DNA of 64,000 nucleotides from Bathynomus jamesi (taxonomy: Eukaryota; Arthropoda; Malacostraca; Isopoda; Cirolanidae), in the NCBI GenBank assembly GCA_023014485.1, contig JAJOZX010005792.1, positions 186,001-250,000 on the forward strand. The letters are read 5' to 3'. The position numbers were made by a program, and so were the translations under genes. Positions 35,871-45,657 of this stretch are shown here, one piece after another. Position 1 is the first letter of the stretch. Every line of letters starts with the position of its first letter. Under the pieces are notes generated by a model that ran no database searches, was not told where the DNA came from, and was given only the letters and a program-made list of their open reading frames with translations.

Positions 35871-36193
35871 AATATGGCTGGACTATGGGTACATCCTCTA
35901 GAAGCCATTATTAAAATTTTAAAGACGTAATGTTAGAATTATCTATCTGAAAAATATGAAAAAACGAAATTAATTAAAGATCAAAAAGGTAAAAAATTAC
36001 AAAACGCCCCAAAATTGTTTTGCTAATAACTTTAAAACTGTGGGTGATAGAAAAAAACTGGTAGCATTTTTTAATTCAGCGCAGCGAACTGCTAGAGAAT
36101 CACAAGTCAAAATAAAGAAATCGATTTTCATGCAGACCGGTGTAACACTCGCACTTTGTCGTAGCTAACAGTTATACAGAACAGTTTGTATCT

Positions 36194-38440
36194 TTAAAAT
36201 TTTTGCCTCCTAGACTTTTTCTGGGCGAAATCATCAATAACATCATCATATGAAATCTCCCTGCCAACGTCCTGGTTGATGCTTATGATGCAAAGGCCAC
36301 TGAGGCGATCCTGACCCATTGATGATCTGAAGTAGTTCTTGATTAGCTTCGTCATAAAGAAGCTCCTCTTGGCTGACGCTACTGTCACAGGTAGAGTGCA
36401 GGCAATTCTTAGTGCAACCCAGCGATTGGGGTATAGTTCCTCCAGTTGCTTCTGATGAATGAAGGAGAGAAGTTCCAATACAGTCATGTTGCATGAAGGT
36501 AAAGTCGGCAAGTTCTTAATTTCGAGTGCCAGTTCTCCTCCATCAATGTCAGAGTCTGCTCCAGAGCTCAGTATCTTAGAGAGCTTTTCACACTTGCAGG
36601 ACAAGTCTTCCTTGTTCATTGTGGTGAAGTTAAGGAGATCCCCAAATATGTTCCTCACATCATCTAATGTTTTGAATCTCTCATTTATTGACCCGATGGG
36701 CGATGCCACAATCCACCACCCATTGAAAAATTTGACTTCCAGCCTCTTTAAGGCTTCTGTAAATGGTTCGTCAGGAGCTTCGTAAGAAAAGTGCTTTTTT
36801 GTGGATCTGAGCCTCTTCTCCTTCAGCACAGTCTCCACATTCATTTTCTCAAATATGTCCCTAGCTACGACTTGTGCTGCAACAAAACCTGTGTTTCTGT
36901 GGCTGGTGAGTGAGTCTTTTGTTTTTGTGAGGAGGTTTACTGCCACATCAAACTGTATTGTAGAAGATTGCAGAAGTTTGCTCACATGGTTAACTGCATG
37001 AAGAATGTTATGCCATACTGCTGTGCAAATCTGAAAGCGATAAGACCCTACCTCCTCTGCAAGTTCTTGTGCTTCAGTCCTGGCTATGGCATCTGTGGCA
37101 TTGTTTCTGACTTCCAACAGGGCCTCTCTGATGTTGTGGCTCTGGTATCGCACAGCCTCAATGCTCTTAAGCCCGATATCCCACCTGTTGTTATGTTCAC
37201 GTGCTTCTTTAGGATTGTCCATCTCTGTGCAGCTGCTGCAAAAAGGTTGTGCAATTTTTGTACGTTGCCAAAGAAGCTGATGGCATCTGTGGAAGCTTTA
37301 GCTGCATCAGCCACTACAAGATTCAGAGTGTGAGTCCCACATGGAACATAGAGTGCACGACAGTTCTTCTCTAATAACCTTGCCTGAACACCTTTGTTCT
37401 TGCCTTTCATGTTCGCTCCGTTGTCATATGACTGTCCTCTGCAGTCATCAAAGTGAATATTCAGTTCATCTAGTCTCTTCAGAATCAGAACTGATAAACC
37501 CAGGCCTGTACTTTCTGAAGCCTCAAGAAAGCCCAAGAAGTATTCTTTTATTTCTGGTACTTCACCCATTTTAACAGTTCTGCTAATAATCGACATCTGT
37601 TCTTGGTGGCTTAGGCCTGGAGTGCAGTCTAAAATGAGTGAGTAATATTTAGCTTGTTTTATTTCTGCAACAATGGCATCCAAGATCTTCCCACTAATGG
37701 ACCCAATGAGCTCATTTTGAATGATGTTTCCTAGGTAACTTGAATGACTATATTGGCCACTTTCGACTCTGATGATGTGTTGTTTCATCAATGGATCAAA
37801 TTTGGCAAGCATCTCAACCTCCTTCAAGAAGTTCCCATTGTCTCGATTGTACAATGTAGAGGAAGACCCCCTGAAAGCAAGGTTTCTCTTTGCCAGTGAT
37901 TGGATTATACTTACAAGACGTGTGAGAACATCTCGCCAGCGTCTTCGCTCTACCTCCATTAATGACATTTCAGTTTGGTCAATGGTCCTCCCAGTTTTTA
38001 GCCGCAGTTCCAGATCCTTCCATGTTGCCATGTTATCTGTTATCCTGCTGTTGGCTCATGATGCTGATCAGGCTTTGCTGAGGATGGCTTTTCCAAATAT
38101 TTCAGTAGTGCTCCTGAGAAGAACATAACATTACATACTCTGTTAATTTTTGCTAAAACACTCTTTCTTATCTTGTTTGATAATTGATCTGTGTGAACAG
38201 AATTTGAGGTGATGTGATCCATTAAATTTCACATTTCCAAATATTATAAATATTACAGAGACTAGCTCTACACGATTCCTGAGCACTTGCCTAGCTTGAT
38301 GGTCTACCTAACCTAGTTGCCTGAACTGTAATCATTAGAATATACAAGTGGCACGTCTCACTTTTGATACTGGAAAGCTTCTCCTCCTCTATTTTCTTCT
38401 TTTTCCGTTTTTCAGCTCCTGTTGGATATTGTCGTTTCAT
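36194..38440 (-). pseudogene. hAT-superfamily (ZMYM1-like) gene, near-complete
   Basis: Full-length version of the gene truncated in units 1 and 2. A short first segment at 38440 reads MKRQYPTGAEKRKKKK. The catalytic region follows from 38031, with YYSLILDCTPGLSHQEQM and CRGQSYDNGANMKGKNKGVQ typical of the DUF4371/hAT RNase-H-like fold, and the C-terminal dimerisation domain ends at 36194. Two long frames (38031-37084 and 37222-36194) overlap, so a single frame break near 37200 separates them. A stop near 38040 lies upstream of the long frame, and the N-terminal segment may be a separate exon. No hAT terminal repeats were identified. Confidence 0.85.
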
Positions 38441-38486
38441 TTTCCAAGATGCACGAAGTCACATCTAGTTAACTACAACTAATCTG

Positions 38487-38508
38487 CTAAATAATAATAA
38501 TAATCATG

Positions 38509-38549
<41 letters not shown>

Positions 38550-38550
38550 T
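38487..38550. repeat. AAT microsatellite
   Basis: A run of AAT/ATA triplets with one interruption (ATCATG). The interval 38441-38900 is otherwise AT-rich and shows no gene. Confidence 0.9.
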
Positions 38551-38904
38551 GTTATAATTGTAACGTTAATCAAATACATTCAAATAATCAGACCATTTAG
38601 GTTTTAACCAACAAAGTTCACATTATCTGAAAAAGATGAGAAAAGAATTAATAAACTTGAAAACATAACGAGAATAATCCTAGGTCTTAAAGTGTTATAA
38701 AATCTCTTAATAATTAGTAAATTAGTGAAATAATGTTTTGCAATACGAGAAAAATTAAGCATTTAATTCGTAAATTCGTACGAATTTAGGGTATTTTGGG
38801 GTTGCTGAATTCCAAAATGAAAGTAGTTTTTCCGATGTGGCTCTAGTTCTTGAGATAATGAATACCCTCAATTAATAGGAAACGTAACCATAACGCGTGC
38901 ATAT

Positions 38905-38999
38905 GGGAAACTACCGGAACATTCTAGATGGTGAGACACGCGAATATTCTTAGTGTTTACTCCGCGATCATTCTAGAATATTCCCCCTCCGTATATAAG
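38905..38999 (+). promoter_or_regulatory. Heat-shock-element cluster plus TATA box
   Basis: Alternating GAA/TTC pentamers occur with correct 5-bp spacing at 38907-38929 (GAA, TAC, GAA, TTC, GAT), 38942-38949 (GAA, TTC) and 38966-38983 (GAT, TTC, GAA, TTC). A TATATAAG follows at 38992-38999. This is the layout of an HSF-driven promoter such as those of hsp genes. What follows is not an hsp gene but, from about 39055, an interior fragment of the arthropod gene family. Confidence 0.6.
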
Positions 39000-39351
39000 T
39001 CATCGGCCACCCAACAAGTAGTTTGGTTGACCTTTGGTTGGCCTTTGGTTGACAGGGAAAAAATCATCCTCCCACCACTTCATATCAAGCTGGGACTAAT
39101 GAAACAATTTGTTAAGGCCTTGGACAAAGATGGCGATTGCTTCAAATACATTTGTAGATCGTTCCTGGACTAAGTATGGAAAAACTAAAGCTGGAATCTT
39201 TGATGGCCCTCAAATCCGTACACTTATCAAGGATTCTAATTTCACAAAATTTATGAATGGTTTTGAAGCTTCTGCCTGGTGCAGTTGTCTCAGTTGTCAA
39301 GAACTTCTTGGGTAACCACAAAGCAGACAATTATGAAGAACTTGTGCAAAA

Positions 39352-39357
39352 CATGCT
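39352..39357. repeat. Target-site duplication, left (CATGCT)
   Basis: CATGCT directly precedes the element start AGTAGTATAGCC and is matched by CATGCT right after the element end. Six bases is the duplication size known for Polintons. Confidence 0.93.
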
Positions 39358-39712
39358 AGTAGTATAGCCGCAAAAGGTTAGAGTGCAGGAATGTTGCAAG
39401 TGATTACGTAATGTTGTAAAGGGGGTGGGGGTGTTGCAAGGGGGGGGTGTTGCAAAGGGGGGGGGGGTTGCAAAAAATAAAAAATAAAATAAAAAATAAA
39501 AAAAATACCCCCCAAATGGCCCTTTGTTGCCAACCAGGGTTGCAAGGGGCATGCAATTTTGAGGCTGAGTTCTCCCCCAAGCTATTCCCCCCAAAGTGCC
39601 AGAAAGGAGAGAAAGGAGGAGAGGTGTTCACCTGGCAGGAGCCAAGTGCATATTAAGACTTCAGCCGAGTAGGCGTTGTTTTATAGGCTCCTAATCAGCC
39701 AGTTGGCTGAAT
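39358..39712. repeat. Left terminal inverted repeat of P3
   Basis: Pairs with 56378-56733. Going inward it holds the terminus, GTTGCAAGTGATTACGTAATG, G-rich tracts, an A-rich stretch, one GC-rich module, a hairpin (39630-39647) and an inward-lying TATA box oriented toward the end (39685-39679). Runs of G and A differ in length between the two TIRs. Confidence 0.9.
39630..39685 (-). promoter_or_regulatory. Outward TATA-hairpin cassette in left TIR
   Basis: On the minus strand TATAAAA (39685-39679) is followed 38 nt downstream by a hairpin, stem ACTTGGC/GCCAGGT with one G-U pair and loop TCCT (39647-39630). Same design as the inner cassette and the array cassettes, but a different stem sequence. 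Confidence 0.6.
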
Positions 39713-39796
39713 CAGTCAGTTGGCTGAGCCAAGGGGGGAGGGGTACACCTGAAGGAGAGAGAGAGAGAGAGAGAGAGAGTAGTTGCCTTTGATTGC

Positions 39797-39966
39797 AAGG
39801 CATGCAACTTGGAGGCGGAGTTCTCCCCCAAGCTATTTTCGTTTACCTAACCTAAGAGGCCTCTAAGGGGTTTTCCCAAAGGGCCAGAAAGAGAAGGACC
39901 AGAGGTCCTTGCTCGGCTGGGAGCCGAGCTTGAATGATTCCGTCATCAGCTGCTCGGTCTTTTATA
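39797..39966 (-). promoter_or_regulatory. Inner TATA-double-hairpin cassette (P3 left)
   Basis: TATAAAA at 39966-39960 on the minus strand; 37 nt downstream comes hairpin 1 (39929-39911, stem GCTCGGCT/AGCCGAGC, loop CCC) directly followed by hairpin 2 (39910-39894, AAGGACC/GGTCCTT, loop TCT), then the GC-rich module at 39840-39797. Compared with the array, hairpin 1 differs at two stem positions on each side and pairing is kept at both. A GA microsatellite lies just outside, at about 39756-39780. Confidence 0.7.
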
Positions 39967-39984
39967 AACCTCTAATCAGCCATG

Positions 39985-40040
39985 TTGCCAGATAGCGCCA
40001 TGTATTCAGTTGCCAGATAGCGCCATGTATTCCAGATAGC
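39985..40040. repeat. Short direct repeats (GCCAGATAGCGCCATGTATT)
   Basis: Two full units of about 25 bp and a partial third. The complement contains CTATCTGGCAACT, the block found upstream of every terminal TATA box in these elements. Confidence 0.8.
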
Positions 40041-40310
40041 AAAAACCATATATTAATCATCCATTTAAATAGTGTACCACAATATATATTTATATGACGG
40101 TAGTTAATCGATGAATCCAATTAAATTCTGTTTGTTAAATAAATAATTTTTCCACACTTAATTTTTATTATAAATATTTAAGTCACGAATAACGAAACGA
40201 AATGAAAATTTACGAAACAACTCGAAACACACGCTCCTCATTCCCCCAAATCCCCCCACCCATCTGTACTTGTATATATAATAAACTAATGAATCACTCG
40301 TGCTCACAAA

Positions 40311-40518
40311 CCATATAAAATACCACAATATATTTTATATAGTTAATCAATTGGAGATTCAACCATATAAAATACCACAATATATTTATATAGTTAATCA
40401 ATTGGAAGATTCAACCATATAAAATACCACAATATATTTATATAGTTAATCAATTGGAAGATTCAACCATATAAAATACCACAATATATTTATATAGTTA
40501 ATCAATTGGAAGATTCAT
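40311..40518. repeat. 52-bp tandem repeat, 4 copies
   Basis: CCATATAAAATACCACAATA recurs at 40311, 40363, 40415 and 40467, each followed by TAGTTAATCAATTGGA. AT-rich and non-coding; a degenerate copy lies near 40070. Confidence 0.92.
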
Positions 40519-40719
40519 TTAAAGTTGTAATTAGCCAAAACACAATCCGCTATAACGGGGTCGGACGACTAATGACATCTTTATATTTTCGAAGAACACC
40601 TGCTGGTTGAGAGCCCTTCCTTCCAGTCCGCTCTTGATAAATCTCCCTTCACTCCAAATGAAAAGAAAATTTACGGAAAAAATCAAAACACACGATTGTC
40701 ATTCCCCAAACCCATCTGT

Positions 40720-40721
<2 letters not shown>

Positions 40722-40756
<35 letters not shown>

Positions 40757-40761
40757 TACAT

Positions 40762-40819
<58 letters not shown>
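40722..40819. repeat. TA/TATACA microsatellite
   Basis: A long TA run with a few CA interruptions; another run lies at 41193-41231. Open frames through these are artefacts. Confidence 0.92.
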
Positions 40820-40823
<4 letters not shown>

Positions 40824-41039
40824 AAACGAATAAACAACTCGTGCACACACACACACGCATACGAGGAAAGGCAGAAACTAGGTCAATTCGAATCGTCTCC
40901 CTAGAGACCTTTTTGGACGAGGGTTAATCCTTCTTCAAACTATTCGAGCAAAAAACACCACTCACTCCGTTTCTTATTATCATCATTATTATTATTTCTA
41001 CAATGAAAATATTTTATATTTACGCGTAACTTAGACCAA

Positions 41040-41189
41040 CAGTTTGATGTGGAAACCGAACGCTCTTTTAAAAATATAATTAGAGGAACTTTCACGAGTG
41101 AGTGGTTATTTATTCAATATAAGAAGTTAAGCATTAAGCATTGTTTTTCCTTTCACGAGGAAAGGATTTCTGCAAGTGTCTATAATTCG

Positions 41190-41232
<43 letters not shown>

Positions 41233-42540
41233 AGGGTCGTTGCTTACTCTTCCACATTTCAACATAACAGGATTATTGAACCGGATTTAAAATAACAGGT
41301 TCATTTGATCCGAGACAGTAGTATGACCGAAAAGCATGCGTGATTTTCTCTTTAATAATAATTAACAACTAGCTCGAAGAGTGACAACGGTTCAGGTTTT
41401 CACTCCACCTTAGACCCACAGTTTAACGTGGAAACCGAATGCTCTTTTAAAAATATAATTAGGATATATTTACAATTTCTTTATTATAAAATGTGGAACA
41501 TGCAGCCTTCAGTGAACAGCTGTTCTGTGGATCGAAATACATCTCGTCAGGGAGTCGTTGCTTACTCTTCCACACTTCAACATAACAGGATTATTGAACC
41601 GGATTTAAAATAACAGGATCATTTGATCCGAGGCAGTAGTATGACCGAGCGGAAACCGAATGCTCTTTTAAAAATATAATTAGGATATATTTATAATTTC
41701 TTCATTATAAAATGTGGAACAGGCAGCCTTCAGTGAACAGCTGTTCTGTGGATCGAAATACATCTCGTCAGGGAGTCGTTGCTTACTCTTCCACATTTCA
41801 ACATAACAGGATTATTGAACCGGATTTAAAATAACAGGTTCATTTGATCCGAGACAGTAGTATGACCGAAAAGCATGCGTGATTTTCTCTTTAATAATAA
41901 TAATAACTAGCTCGAAGAGTGACAACGGTTCAGGTTTTCACTCCACCTTAGACCCACAGTTTAACGTGGAAACCGAATGCTCTTTTAAAAATATAATTAG
42001 GATATATTTACAATTTCTTTATTATAAAATGTGGAACATGCAGCCTTCAGTGAACAGCTGTTCTGTGGATCGAAATACATCTCGTCAGGGAGTCGTTGCT
42101 TACTCTTCCACATTTCAACATAACAGGATTATTGAACCGGATTTAAAATAACAGGATCATTTGATCCGAGGCAGTAGTATGACCGAGCGGAAACCGAATG
42201 CTCTTTTAAAAATATAATTAGGATATAGTTATAATTTCTTTATTATAAAATGTGGAACATGCAGCCTTCACTGAACAGCTGTTCTGTGGATCGAAATACA
42301 TCTCGTCAGGGAGTCGTTGCTTACTCTTCTACATTTCAACATAACAGGATTATTGAACCGGATTTAAAATAACGGGATCTTTTGATCCGAGACAGTAGTA
42401 TGACCGAAAAGCATGCATGATTTTCTCTTTAGTAATAATAACAACTTGCTCGAATTGTAACAACGGGTAAAGTTTTCATTCCACCTCAGACCCACAGTTT
42501 AATGTGGAAACCGAATGCTTTTTTAAAAATATAATTAGAA
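41040..42540. repeat. Complex ~540-bp tandem repeats
   Basis: GATTTTCTCTTTAATAATAA-type blocks recur near 41340, 41880 and 42417 (period about 540 bp). Within each period the sequence GAAACCGAATGCTCTTTTAA appears twice, so the structure alternates longer and shorter subunits. Every full subunit contains GATCGAAATACATCTCGTCA and AACAGGATTATTGAACCGGA. Non-coding. Confidence 0.88.
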
Positions 42541-42687
42541 TATATTTCTTTGAGAAAATATAAAGATGTCATTAGTCGTCCGGCCCCGTTATAGCGGATT
42601 GGTACACGTCATAGCTCCACCCAGCTACAGCGGCAGCCAATCACTACGAACATCTGGTCTTTTGGGGCGGAGCTTGGCGATTGTGCA

Positions 42688-42711
42688 TATAAAAGGGGAT
42701 ATTTTTCAGTT
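42688..42711 (+). promoter_or_regulatory. TATA box and initiator of spliced gene (P3)
   Basis: TATAAAAGG at 42688 and TCAGTT at 42706-42711, about 50 bp before the start codon at 42762. TATAAAT plus TCAGTT at the equivalent place in the array copies supports this as the promoter. A CGGATTGG (inverted CCAAT) lies upstream at 42595. Confidence 0.6.
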
Positions 42712-42761
42712 GGGAGTAACAGTAGCTATTTTCGCGTCAGTGAATAATCATTCCCTCCACC

Positions 42762-43360
42762 ATGGACTTGTACGTCTCCCCGGATTTGTATGAAGAAAGT
42801 GACACTGCAGCATTAACGGCAATTAATCTTTTTAACGCGATTGACCGTGATGAATTATTTCTAACGCAAACCGTTGAAGATATTTGCAGTGACGCTCCTT
42901 ACAATCCGACGCAAGGGACTACCATAGAAATGTAAGTGACTATAATTCATTGATTTATTATATATATGGAGGGTTGTAGTATCTCGTCAAATACTTCATT
43001 TAGATACTCGCCAAAATCGAAATTTTTTATGGCAATCAATGTTATTTGGTTTTACCTCTTATCCCATATGCTAAAATCGAAATTTTTTATGATAATCAAT
43101 GTTTATTGGATTTACCTCTTATCGCCATTATGCTAAAATCGAAATTTTTTATGGCAATCAATGTTATTCCTCTTAAATGAACCAAAGATATCTTCACATA
43201 ATGGGGATCTGCTGTATACTCTGTATATGTTTTAAAAGAATGAACATTATTCCTTAAGGTCCGATGAGGATTTGACACGTGTTATACAATCTTTTGAAGA
43301 ATCTCGTGTCATGAATACGGAGGATATACTGATCAGTCAGCAATGTCACACCGAAATAAT
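42762..43360 (+). CDS. Small spliced Polinton gene with phase-2 exons (P3)
   Basis: Exon 1 (42762-42931) encodes 56 codons beginning MDLYVSPDLYEESD and ends AT before donor GTAAGTGAC. Exon 2 (43259-43360, 102 bp) starts with G after TTCCTTAAG, so the junction codon is ATG followed by SDEDLTRVIQSFEESRV, and it again ends AT before GTAAGTG. A third exon is expected but not identified; unspliced reading gives a frame to 43564. Exon 1 matches the array exon 1 in its first 10 residues and in LFNAIDR versus LFSAIDQ. The protein is small and acidic with no family I recognise. It converges on the protease gene. Confidence 0.6.
43010..43165. repeat. ~61-bp repeat, 3 copies, in the intron
   Basis: AAAATCGAAATTTTTTATGG-like units at about 43012, 43073 and 43134 within the intron of the spliced gene. 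Confidence 0.85.
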
Positions 43361-43506
43361 GTAAGTGTTTTTCGATCTTTTTGGGATAAGAAGACACAAT
43401 ATATTTTCATAAATTTATTAAATGAAAGAAATCAGTACAATAACCAACTACAGAATATACCGTTACAAATATACGAACAAAAACATTATACTATACAACG
43501 AGTACG

Positions 43507-43965
43507 TCAATTGGAAAACGGATTTTTCTGTCTGCATACCATTTCATCGTTTCGGCGAGTGTGACACGGGTCAAATAAATTTTAAAAATTTATAAATTCT
43601 TTATCACATGATATATGCGTGAGAAATGAGACGCAGTACATTCCACAAACATTACTAAAATATCCTTGTATACGAAATGGGTTCCATACAACTTAGGGAA
43701 TATGTAACTGAGCGAGAAATTTTACAATAATAGGGTCACTCCAGGGTTGAGTACCGAGTGAATCAAAATAGTACAGGCGCTGTCTATTTTTAAAATAGAC
43801 AGCGATCCAGTGAATCCCTTCATTACCGATGGCATCTGTGTTCACAATAAGACTACCGCATTCTCGCGTACTTGGCAAACTCAATGTTTCATTCTTCGCA
43901 AACACGCCGATAAATTTGGAACGTGTGACTCGTTCCATTACTTTCTGAAGTGTATTAGCATCCAT
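43507..43965 (-). pseudogene. Adenain-like cysteine protease (P3)
   Basis: It starts MDANTLQKVMERVTRSKF at 43965; GIHWIAVYF (catalytic His) and YYFDSLG (Asp) are in the open first part, which ends at a stop near 43693. The catalytic Cys block (VCGMYC) lies beyond, in another frame, with homology to P2 traceable to about 43507. The start is two bases from the capsid stop, as in P1/P2. Confidence 0.85.
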
Positions 43966-43966
43966 T

Positions 43967-45266
43967 TTAAAAGTCAGTGATAACGCTCCTAAATCTATCT
44001 ACTTCTATTAGGGCTTGCGATTCGAGATATACTAGTACACTAATAGGAGCGTCTATAGGCTTGGCGAATTCCAGCCGCACTGAGATGTTTCCGCTCTGCT
44101 GTGGGGTTAAATGGGTATTTACGCTAGCAGATAAGTCAGGTGTAATGTCAAACGGATAAAGGTTAAATTGATCAATGAATTCTTCCTGCGTTACCCCATT
44201 ACCAAGCTCATCACAATCACCTGCAATGGGTCAGATTACTATAGGCTCTGGCACAAAGAGGTAACACAGCGTCTGATGAATAGTCCGTACCCATTGTTCC
44301 ACCCAAAGCAGTGCCATTAACGTATAGAGTTATATTTTTTAAGTCCGAAATTCTCGAATTTAAAGGCACTCTTTTTATATTTTCCATTCACCGAAGCATG
44401 GTCCTGCATGCCGATTAATATCCTTTTAGGAAGATTTCCCAGGGCAATGTTTTCTATCTGCTTCGATGCCAACCCTGCAGGAACCGTATATAGTTTGATT
44501 TGCACTCTGTTAATAGGATATTTCACTGTAGCGTTTAGTCAATTTTTCTTAATTTCTAGTTGTTTTGGTGAACTTAATTTCGCTCGCCGTACGCGGAGGT
44601 ATGTGTCCATAATGTGAACCACAACGGGCTTTGCACCCTCTTCTTGATCAGCATCCAGATTTAAGTAGATCTCAGGACTCGTGCGGGTGAGTTTTATTTT
44701 CATATCCACCCCGTTGACAAGCAACTTCTCCTGGAAAGTGAAATCTGTGTGCAACCGTCCAAAACACTCGTATATTTTCTTTTTAGAATTTTTAAATTTG
44801 TCGTTTATACTATTTTCATTTTTAGTTTGATAATATCCCTCGGCACTTAAAAATGTAGCCTTCGCTTCTTTGGAAAAGTTCAGGACATTTTCCAGATAGG
44901 CTCGTAGATGATAGTACCCCGTGCCTGCCGATATGTTGGTCTGATTTAAATATACGTCACACTGGTTGAATATGGAGTGCAGAAAGTTTGTTTCAGGGTA
45001 TACAGCATATTTGTCATCGCAGACCGTTCCATCAGAATGGGCTATACGTAGCTTAGCGTACATGTGCACACAGCTTGGATCAAAAAAGTAAGGGCCTGAG
45101 CTGGGTATCACGAATTCTATAGGTGCACTCGGGGAACTAATTGTGTTTAAAGGGTTAATTGTAATAAAGTCACTGTGCTCAATAGAAACTTGGGTTGGAG
45201 GAGCTCAAAAAGGGACAGCTCCGATTTACAGCATTGTGAGCTACATGGGTGGATGAAGAGTGCCAT
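43967..45266 (-). pseudogene. Major capsid protein (P3)
   Basis: Homologous over its whole length to the P1/P2 capsid. The start MALFIHPCSSQCC is at 45266. Frame breaks occur near 45200, 44535, 44340 and 44225. Unlike P1/P2, the C-terminal ~50 codons read on without the G-run shift to a stop at 43967-43969, which shows the normal end of this protein. Confidence 0.88.
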
Positions 45267-45339
45267 GGCGAAATAGTGCTCCTCTCTCGACAAGTGGTAA
45301 ACAAACTATGATTCATGAGATCAATGTCCTTAGCTTATA

Positions 45340-45657
45340 TCAGTCAAAAAGTGGTCAACCATAGGTTTCATTCGCTTACAGCACTTCTTTTTTGATAGCC
45401 TTTTACGTTTAATACCACGTGACCCCTTCTTCGGGAGCCCTCTTCTTCTTCTTCCCGCCACCACGCATTTTTCTCTTTGCATCGTTGATGATTTCGTCCC
45501 GTGTACGCTTTAAATGTTTTTTTTAGAGCTTCTTTAGGTTTAGCCCCGGCCAATATGTCTTCTGCAGTGTTAAGGCCTGATTGTAGCGCTTTCCTTCCAA
45601 GGTATCTGGCACCCCTCTTCAGCAAAGGAACAGCCGTACGATGACGGTGAAAGGATA
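45340..45657 (-). pseudogene. Basic core-like protein, 5'-deleted (P3)
   Basis: The region encoding RTAVPLLKRGARYLGRKAL is conserved, but the start codon is altered and about 60 bp coding for the glycine-rich N-terminal segment are missing compared with 13142-13606. The basic tail is broken by indels. Confidence 0.7.

Larger units (their letters stand above)
1..37172. repeat. Head-to-tail array of a ~15.2 kb unit (2.4 copies in window)
   Basis: Three segments align end to end: 1-6779 (partial), 6780-21953 and 21954-37172. Each full unit is a left-truncated Polinton of about 11.6 kb followed by about 3.6 kb of flanking DNA. The unit junction, where hAT sequence ending CTCTTAAGC meets Polinton sequence beginning ACTCATCTC, is at 6779/6780 and again at 21953/21954. 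In the third unit the same hAT sequence continues without a break past 37172, so this is the downstream edge. The upstream edge is outside the window. Copies are nearly identical except for one-base homopolymer indels, and for base substitutions confined to the last 2 kb of unit 3. The repeated unit contains non-element DNA, so it arose by duplication or unequal exchange of a chromosome segment, not by transposition. Confidence 0.93.
40543..42601. repeat. 48-bp inverted repeats flanking a 1.96-kb segment
   Basis: Positions 40543-40590 and the complement of 42554-42601 match over 48 bp with one mismatch (core CGGACGACTAATGACATC). The right copy lies about 90 bp upstream of the TATA box of the spliced gene. 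The segment between them holds the TA microsatellite and long repeats and no gene. Confidence 0.85.

Noticed and set aside
37341..38128. Plus-strand frames within the hAT gene
   Set aside because: Shadows of the minus-strand transposase-like gene.
40607..40852. Open frames of alternating Ile/Tyr
   Set aside because: Translation of the TA microsatellite; no protein-like sequence.
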